Position numbers and translations under genes: made by a program. A stretch of DNA of 56,015 bases from contig JAGBGK010000017.1 of NCBI GenBank assembly GCA_017936005.1, forward strand, positions 1-56,015, in the 5' to 3' direction. The notes below the pieces were generated by a model that saw only the letters and a list, made by a program, of their open reading frames with translations, was not told the DNA's origin and made no database searches. This document shows, piece after piece, positions 50,592 to 56,015 of the stretch (the stretch's first letter is position 1; every line of letters starts with the position of its first letter). The stretch is from Tidjanibacter sp. GTDB taxonomy: Bacteria; Bacteroidota; Bacteroidia; Bacteroidales; Rikenellaceae.

Positions 50592-51095
50592 ATGCAACGC
50601 ACGATTGAATACATACTCTTTTTCGTGGCAGTGGTGCTCCTGCAAGCACTACTGTTCGACAACCTTGTGCTTACTCGTTATGTTGTGCCACTCTACTATG
50701 TTGTGTTCCTGCTGCTCCTACCTGTGAATACGGGACGAATGGGCCTGCTCATTATGGGTGTTCTGTTGGGCGCAATTATGGACATCACAATGGGAACCCC
50801 GGGACTCAACATCATTGCAAGTGCAGCAGTGGGCTTTGCGCGTCCAGGAGTTATGAACATCTCTATGGGTAAGGATGTACAGCACGAGAAAATTCCCTTC
50901 GGCGGAGCCATCGACAACAAGTCTTTCCTGCTCTATGCGATAATTCTTGTGGGCCTTCACCAAACGCTCTTCTTTGGCTTTGAGTCGCTCGGCAGCCATT
51001 TCTTCTTCACGTTGTCAAAAATCATTTTGAGCACGTTGGTGACTGTTGTGCTGGTGTGGATTACCGCTGCGCTCTTCCGCAAGATCACCAACTAA
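50592..51095 (+). CDS. mreD: Rod shape-determining protein MreD
   Basis: I start at ATG 50592 (MQRTIEYILFFVAVVLLQAL, 167 residues); the ATG at 50571 lies inside the simple repeat. The protein is almost all hydrophobic, with five to six helices: IEYILFFVAVVLLQALLF, VPLYYVVFLLLLPV, LLIMGVLLGAIMD, LLYAIILVGLHQTLFFGF and IILSTLVTVVLVWITAALF. The helix containing VLLGAIMDITMGTPGLN matches the MreD pattern. It helps the elongasome in the inner membrane. It lies 40 bases before mrdA. Confidence 0.88.
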   Translation: MQRTIEYILFFVAVVLLQALLFDNLVLTRYVVPLYYVVFLLLLPVNTGRMGLLIMGVLLGAIMDITMGTPGLNIIASAAVGFARPGVMNISMGKDVQHEKIPFGGAIDNKSFLLYAIILVGLHQTLFFGFESLGSHFFFTLSKIILSTLVTVVLVWITAALFRKITN

Positions 51096-51135
51096 CAACC
51101 GCTCTTCTATGTAGATAATCAACTTAGTTGAAGGG

Positions 51136-52962
51136 ATGAATGGACAAAGCAGATACAGAACTTTGGGGTGGTTCGTAATAGGACTCTTTGTGGTGCTATG
51201 CTTTCGTTTGTTCCACATCCAGATTGTAGACCACACCTATCGCGACGCTGCCGAGAACAACGTGCTTCGCTATGAGGTGCAGCACCCTCCGAGGGGCGAA
51301 ATCTACGACCGTAATGGCGAATTTCTGGCCCAGAGTGTCCCATCATACGACCTTATGGTTATACCCAAAAACCTTCCCAAAGAGGGGTTCGATACGGTTG
51401 CACTCGCACGCATTGCGGGTGTGAGTCCTGATGTTATAGCCAAAGCTGTTGCCACTGCCAAAAGCTACTCTCGCAGTCGCCCATCGGTGGTGGTCAAACA
51501 GATGACCACCGAGGCCAAACTACTCTTTGACGAGTCCGGCTTTGAGGGTTTCTACACACTCTTCCGCACCCAAAGGTCCTACCCCCGTAAGATTGCGGGC
51601 AACCTATTGGGCTACATCGGTCAGGTCAACGACAACATCATTCAGAAAAACCCATACTATGAGCGTGGCGACTACATAGGCTACTCCGGCATTGAGAGTG
51701 CCTATGAGGACTTGTTGCGTGGCGAAAAGGGCGAAAAGGTAAGCGTGGTTGATGTGAGGGGAGTGGTCAAAGGATCCTATCAGGAGGGGCACTACGACCG
51801 TGCACCCGTTGCCGGAACAGCCATAACCACCACCATCGATGCACCCCTCCAACAGTTTGCCGAGGAGCTGATGAAGGACAAAGTGGGTAGTATCATCGCC
51901 ATTGAGCCATCCACAGGCGAAATCCTCGTGATGGTCAGCAGTCCCACCTACGACCCCGACGAACTGATGGGGCGTGATAGGGGTAACAACTATGTGAAGA
52001 TGCTCAACAACCCCCGACAACCTCTCTTCAACCGTGCGGTGATGTCGAGCTACCCTCCCGGCTCTACATTCAAACTTGTCAATGCACTCATTGGCTTACA
52101 AGAGGGGGTGCTCAAACCGGGATATCGCTATGAGTGCCATCAGGGCTACAAGGTAGGACGTGGTGTGAAGTGCCACGACCACCCCTCGCCACTCAACCTG
52201 CGACAAGCTGTGAGCAACTCCTGCAACGGCTATTTCTGCTACGTCTTCCGCAACACCCTCGACAACCCCAAGTATGGCGGTATCACCGAGGGCGGATATG
52301 ATAATTGGGAACGCTATGTACGCAGTTTCGGCTTTGGCGACAAGTTGGGCTCCGACTTTGCCTCCGAGCGTAGCGGTTTTGTTCCCTCGGCCGAGTTCTA
52401 CGACAAGGGCTACCCGAGGTGGAATTCACTCACAGTAATCTCGATGGCTATCGGTCAGGGCGAGTTGGGTTGCTCGCCACTCCAAATGGCCAACCTCGCT
52501 GCCACCATAGCCAACCGTGGGTACTACTATATACCCCACGTTGTCAAACACATAGAAGGCCGTGATTCGCTCGACATCCGCTTCTACGAAAAGCACTACG
52601 CAATGGTTGACCGAGAACACTACGAGCCCATCATCGACGGTATGTGGGGCACAGTGCATAGAGAAATAGGCACCGCAGGTGTGGCCTACGTCAAGGGGCT
52701 CGACATCTGTGGCAAGACCGGTACGGCCCAGAACCCCCACGGCAAAGACCACTCCACATTCCTCGCCTTCGCCCCCAAAGATAACCCACAGATTGCCATC
52801 TCGGTATATGTGGAGAATGGTGGTTTTGGCGCAAGTGTGGCGGCCCCCATCGCCAGCCTGCTGATGGAGCAATACATCAATGGCGAGGTAACAAGGCCCG
52901 AACTCGTGGAGTATATCAAGAATATGAAAATAGCCTATCCGAACTATGAGAAGCGCAAATGA
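51136..52962 (+). CDS. mrdA: Penicillin-binding protein 2 (elongasome transpeptidase)
   Basis: PBP2 cross-links peptidoglycan during elongation with RodA. The 608-residue protein has an N-terminal membrane anchor (LGWFVIGLFVVLCFRLFHIQI), a dimerisation domain opening RYEVQHPPRGEIYDRNGEFL, and the transpeptidase domain: SSYPPGSTFKLVN has the nucleophile Ser and Lys (SxxK), AVSNSCNGYFC the SxN motif, and GKTGTAQNPHGKDHS the KTG motif. Length is typical. Its last 17 bases overlap rodA (52946), indicating translational coupling of the two partners. Confidence 0.97.
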   Translation: MNGQSRYRTLGWFVIGLFVVLCFRLFHIQIVDHTYRDAAENNVLRYEVQHPPRGEIYDRNGEFLAQSVPSYDLMVIPKNLPKEGFDTVALARIAGVSPDVIAKAVATAKSYSRSRPSVVVKQMTTEAKLLFDESGFEGFYTLFRTQRSYPRKIAGNLLGYIGQVNDNIIQKNPYYERGDYIGYSGIESAYEDLLRGEKGEKVSVVDVRGVVKGSYQEGHYDRAPVAGTAITTTIDAPLQQFAEELMKDKVGSIIAIEPSTGEILVMVSSPTYDPDELMGRDRGNNYVKMLNNPRQPLFNRAVMSSYPPGSTFKLVNALIGLQEGVLKPGYRYECHQGYKVGRGVKCHDHPSPLNLRQAVSNSCNGYFCYVFRNTLDNPKYGGITEGGYDNWERYVRSFGFGDKLGSDFASERSGFVPSAEFYDKGYPRWNSLTVISMAIGQGELGCSPLQMANLAATIANRGYYYIPHVVKHIEGRDSLDIRFYEKHYAMVDREHYEPIIDGMWGTVHREIGTAGVAYVKGLDICGKTGTAQNPHGKDHSTFLAFAPKDNPQIAISVYVENGGFGASVAAPIASLLMEQYINGEVTRPELVEYIKNMKIAYPNYEKRK

Positions 52963-54385
52963 TAAACTTGGGTGGAGCAAGATAGATTGGAAAACCATTC
53001 TGGTCTTTGTGGTGCTGATGTTGCTCGGATGGATGAACATCTACGCCGCATCGGCGGGCGAAGGCGAGAGCTTCTCGTTCGGCTCGCGCTATGGTATGCA
53101 GATGATTTGGGTTGTTATTTCGATGGTTGTTGCAGGGGTTATCCTGCTGGTTGACGACATCTACTACCACCAATTCGCCTACCCGTTCTACCTGCTGATG
53201 CTGCTCGTACTGGTGGCAACGCTTTTTGTGGGTAAGGAGGTTAATGGAGCCAAGTCGTGGCTCTCGTTAGGTCCTGTGGCGGGGCAACCTGCGGAGTTTA
53301 TGAAACTCGCCACTGCACTCGCACTCGCACGTTTTATGAGCGAATACCACTTCTCGCTCGGCAGGCTCAAGGACCTTGTGGGTGTGGGAGCCATACTGCT
53401 TGTTCCCATTGGAGTTATCTTGGCACAAAACGATATGGGCTCGGCATTGGTCTATTGTTCGTTCCTCATTGTACTCTACCGAGAGGGACTCAACTCGTGG
53501 ATTTACTACGCCATCTTCCTCGTTGTCGGACTCTTTGTGTGCTCGTTCCTGCTCTCGGATGTGGCCCTGCTCGTGGGGCTTATCGCGGTGTTTGTGGTGG
53601 TACAGGCACTCGGCAACCACAACCCCAAGGAGAGCGCAATCTATACTGCAGGGGTGGGTGCGCTGAGCCTTGCAATCTATGGACTCGCTCTTGTGGCGGG
53701 GTGGAGCCTCACCTACTACGGGGCTCTACTTATAGCCTCGGTGGTGATGCTCATTGTGGCCCTCGCCTATGCCTACCGCAACAAGTTGGCAAATATCTAC
53801 CTCTTCGCAGCGATGTTTGTGGGCTCACTACTCTTCATCGGAGCCATCGATTTTGTGTTCAACGACGTGCTGCAACTGCACCAACAGAAACGAATACTCG
53901 ACCTCTTCGGACTCGAAAGCGACCTGAAAGGCTGGGGCTATAATGTGAACCAGTCGAAGATTGCCATCGGCTCGGGCGGATTCTTTGGTAAGGGTTTCTT
54001 GCAGGGTACGCAGACCAAATATGACTTTATTCCCGAACAGAGTACCGATTTTATCTTCTGCACTGTGGGCGAGGAGTGGGGCTTTGTGGGAGCCGTTGTG
54101 GTGTTGATGCTCTTTGCCACACTCATTATCCGCCTGATGAAGATGGGCGAACGACAAAACGAGCCCTTCCGTAGGGTCTATTGTTATGGTGTTGCGGGTA
54201 TATTCTTGTTCCACGTTATTATCAACGTGGGTATGACCATCGGCCTGATGCCCGTGATTGGCATCCCCCTGCCAATGTTCTCCTATGGTGGCTCGTCGCT
54301 GCTGGCCTTCACGATATTGTTCTTCATCGCCGTCCGCCTCGACTCCCAAAACAGCACCATCGGCAATACCTATAAGCCGTATTAA
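52946..54385 (+). CDS. rodA: RodA peptidoglycan glycosyltransferase (SEDS)
   Basis: RodA polymerises glycan strands in the inner membrane with PBP2. The 479-residue SEDS protein has about ten to twelve helices. WMNIYAAS, FMKLATALALARFM, VILAQNDMGSALVYCSF (catalytic-region Asp), GGFFGKGFLQGTQTKYDFIPEQSTDFIFCTVGEEWGF and IGIPLPMFSYGGSSLLAF are the family signatures. It is about 110 residues longer than E. coli RodA because of an expanded hydrophobic region at about 175-300, a plan I associate with Bacteroidota RodA. It overlaps mrdA by 17 bases and ends the operon. Confidence 0.95.
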   Translation: MRSANDKLGWSKIDWKTILVFVVLMLLGWMNIYAASAGEGESFSFGSRYGMQMIWVVISMVVAGVILLVDDIYYHQFAYPFYLLMLLVLVATLFVGKEVNGAKSWLSLGPVAGQPAEFMKLATALALARFMSEYHFSLGRLKDLVGVGAILLVPIGVILAQNDMGSALVYCSFLIVLYREGLNSWIYYAIFLVVGLFVCSFLLSDVALLVGLIAVFVVVQALGNHNPKESAIYTAGVGALSLAIYGLALVAGWSLTYYGALLIASVVMLIVALAYAYRNKLANIYLFAAMFVGSLLFIGAIDFVFNDVLQLHQQKRILDLFGLESDLKGWGYNVNQSKIAIGSGGFFGKGFLQGTQTKYDFIPEQSTDFIFCTVGEEWGFVGAVVVLMLFATLIIRLMKMGERQNEPFRRVYCYGVAGIFLFHVIINVGMTIGLMPVIGIPLPMFSYGGSSLLAFTILFFIAVRLDSQNSTIGNTYKPY

Positions 54386-54481
54386 TTAAACCACAGAACA
54401 AAAGTTAATTTAGGTCTGACCTACTCTGATACTTTGGGGGCATACCCGATGTGTAGCCAGCCTCTGTGGTCGAGCCTACAC

Positions 54482-55153
54482 CTATTGGACCTCGCATCTC
54501 CGCATCTCGTTCAACTCTTCAATGGTCAACGTGGGTATAAACTGCGGCCTGATACCTGTAATTTCAGCGAGTTGTTCGAGATAGTCGTCAAGTGGCGAGA
54601 GGCCCACCGATGCACGCAACGAGTCCACAGTTGCAGGCGTTTCCACAGGCCACACATAGAGGTACATCTCTTCGGGAGTCCCAAACTGAACGGTCTGACT
54701 GCCATAGCGTTGCGGACGATTTTGCCCCAAGGCTACTCGGTCAAAGAACACCGCAAAGTCATCTTTTTCAATGAGTTTCTCACTTGCCATCTGCTCCACG
54801 AGGGGCAAGTATTGCACCTGCTCATCAACCGAGGAATGGTCAATCACTATCCAAATAGTCTTGTAGGACTCCTTCGTAAGTCCTTTTGGCACACCGCTTT
54901 GTAGGATATCGGCAACGATGGAGATATTCACACTATCCCTGCGCTGCATCTCATCGCCAACACTGATGAGCGAGTCTATCAGCTCGGTATGCCCTTCGGT
55001 AACTACGGCCTTCATAAGCTCCGCCATCTGGATACGGATACTCTGGTCGGAGTGCCACACCTCGGCCAACACCTTGTCTGTTGCTTTGTGTGAGTTGCAA
55101 GCAGCCAACAGACAAATAGCCCCCACCAATATTATCAGAAAAACTCTCTTCAT
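54482..55153 (-). CDS. DUF6624-like lipoprotein
   Basis: A 223-residue lipoprotein (LIILVGAICLLAAC, Cys19). The mature part is mostly helical: VWHSDQSIRIQMAELMKAV, then WIVIDHSSVDEQVQYLPLVEQM, FAVFFDRVALGQNRPQRYGSQ and VDSLRASVGLSPLDDYLEQL. The pattern DQxxR ... IxIDHS ... QxxYLPLxE ... DRVxLxxxxxQxYGSQ ... VDxLRxxVGL is what I know from the DUF6624 family, whose function is unknown. It converges with rodA, with a 96-base gap that shows no strong terminator. A C9A9 homopolymer lies about 66 bases upstream of the start. Confidence 0.65.
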   Translation of the reverse strand: MKRVFLIILVGAICLLAACNSHKATDKVLAEVWHSDQSIRIQMAELMKAVVTEGHTELIDSLISVGDEMQRRDSVNISIVADILQSGVPKGLTKESYKTIWIVIDHSSVDEQVQYLPLVEQMASEKLIEKDDFAVFFDRVALGQNRPQRYGSQTVQFGTPEEMYLYVWPVETPATVDSLRASVGLSPLDDYLEQLAEITGIRPQFIPTLTIEELNEMRRCEVQ

Positions 55154-55507
55154 TGTGCGTATATATTATAATAGGTAACACAAAAATACTCATATTCGGA
55201 ACAAAAACCAACACCTCTCCCCCCCCCAAAAAAAAAGGCCCATAATGGCAAAAAAAACAGTAAGCCTCCCCTACGACAGGGGAGGTTTGGGGGATAGGTA
55301 ACACAAATGGTGGCGGCAACAGCCGACTCTTCAAGGTGCCTTCGGGCACTCCGAGTGTTTTCCCTAACTATGCTATAAATAAGAAAGTCCCTCCTTCTCA
55401 AAGGAGGGGTTGGGGAGGATTGTCTATATCAGTGGCGGCAAGGCCGCCTCTTCAAGGTCAGTTGCTTTTGCGTTAAGGTATGAAACAACATAACCTAACA
55501 TTACCAC
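55154..55507. repeat. Repeat-rich region between the lipoprotein and 5S rRNA
   Basis: No gene is supported here. It holds a C9A9 tract (55219-55236), a perfect hairpin CCTCCCCT/AGGGGAGG (55265-55285), the 24-base module at 55335-55358 that recurs inverted at 37737-37760, a CCTCC/GGAGG hairpin repeat (55387-55425) related to 598-640, and GGCCGCCTCTTCAAGGTCA at 55444-55462. That last piece is the reverse complement of the 5S 3' end and downstream sequence (55536-55553). A shorter relative is at about 55322-55340. Confidence 0.55.
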
Positions 55508-55542
55508 ATAAAAAAAAGGTCAACCCGTTAAGGCTGACCTTG
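55508..55542 (-). terminator. Terminator of the rRNA operon
   Basis: On the minus strand AAGGTCAGCC pairs with GGGTTGACCTT over a short loop and is followed by TTTTTTT. It lies directly after the 5S 3' end. Confidence 0.8.
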
Positions 55543-55654
<112 letters not shown>

Positions 55655-55724
55655 AATCTTTTCTCTACATCTAAGTAGTATATCGTGTCCATTAACACTA
55701 AGGAATGAGAAAAAGCTTTTCATA

Positions 55725-56015
55725 GAAAGCCGTTCGGGTAATTAGTACTACTCGGCTTTGCCATCACTGACTTTACACCTGTAGCCTATCAACGTAGTAG
55801 TCTCCTACGACCCTCAAGGGAAATCTTATCTTGGGATTGGCTTCGTGCTTAGATGCTTTCAGCACTTATCCTCACCGAACGTGGTTACTCGGCAGTACAC
55901 CTGGCGGCATAACCGATACACCAGAGGTTCGTCCAACTCGGTCCTCTCGTACTAAAGTCAGGTTCCCTCAAATTTCCAACGCCCACAACAGATAGAGACC
56001 GAACTGTCTCACGAC
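55725..56015 (-). rRNA. rrl: 23S ribosomal RNA, 3' end (partial)
   Basis: The minus strand includes the sarcin-ricin loop region AGTACGAGAGGACC (about 55941-55954), the conserved tail around GGCATAACCGATACACCAG on the plus strand, and the 3' terminal CCCGAACGGCTTTCTATG. The gene continues beyond the window. The 3' end is estimated to within about 10 bases. Confidence 0.93.

Overview
The window looks like a chromosome segment of a gut-type Bacteroidales bacterium, most likely Alistipes or another Rikenellaceae. The reasons are SusC/SusD and XylR-type polysaccharide-utilisation genes, Omp85/TamL and FadL-like outer membrane proteins, many lipoproteins with short lipoboxes, Bacteroidota -7 boxes (TAnnTTTG), and a moderately GC-rich coding style. 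Genus is an inference from gene style, not from an rRNA comparison. I saw no CRISPR array, transposase, integrase or phage gene.

Layout. 1-5.6 kb: ruvX, a low-GC lipoprotein bounded by direct repeats, a PepSY-like periplasmic protein, dapF and a TamL-type Omp85 lipoprotein. 5.7-33.5 kb: a large carbohydrate locus, all on the minus strand, controlled by an adjacent XylR-type regulator. It reads as two transcription units. The first runs from susC (32.0 kb) through susD, a DUF5018-type lipoprotein, two GH26-like lipoproteins, a GH3 enzyme, an esterase, nagB and a secreted Gfo/Idh/MocA protein, then an unlisted 49-residue small ORF and a fimbrillin-type lipoprotein, ending at a strong terminator near 14.85 kb. 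The second runs from an esterase (14.7 kb) through a sugar MFS importer, nagA, three more Gfo/Idh/MocA proteins, an ApbE-like flavin transferase and a small membrane protein to a terminator at 5.6 kb. Together they can bind, cut and de-esterify a glycan at the surface or in the periplasm, import the products, and send amino-sugar phosphate to glycolysis by NagA and NagB. The oxidoreductases suggest an additional oxidative step. 33.7-37.5 kb: a PiT phosphate transporter with a PhoU-like tail and a nucleoside MFS permease. 37.6-38.7 kb: tRNA-Glu with decayed copies of its own 3' end, then a structured repeat. 38.7-43.4 kb: housekeeping genes (zinc ribbon protein, Nif3-like, MerR-like, riboflavin kinase domain, DUF3467, proS). 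43.7-48.4 kb: a Tyr/His/Ser-rich lipoprotein, a FadL-like porin, pgi. 48.5-54.4 kb: the rod-shape operon mreB-mreC-mreD-mrdA-rodA. 54.5 kb to the end: a DUF6624-like lipoprotein, then 5S and the 3' end of 23S rRNA on the minus strand.

The most interesting non-coding signal is a family of long imperfect hairpins, four units at three loci (2.2, 38.6 and 46.85-47.09 kb). Each locus sits at the 3' end of a minus-strand gene. The stems differ between copies while pairing is kept, and an internal-loop motif (CCGCAG opposite TGAGGA) stays constant, which is what an RNA under structural selection would show. The most interesting protein-level signal is the carbohydrate locus, with four oxidoreductases that differ in export signal, and a fimbrillin-type lipoprotein whose C-terminal half resembles the lipoprotein next to SusD.
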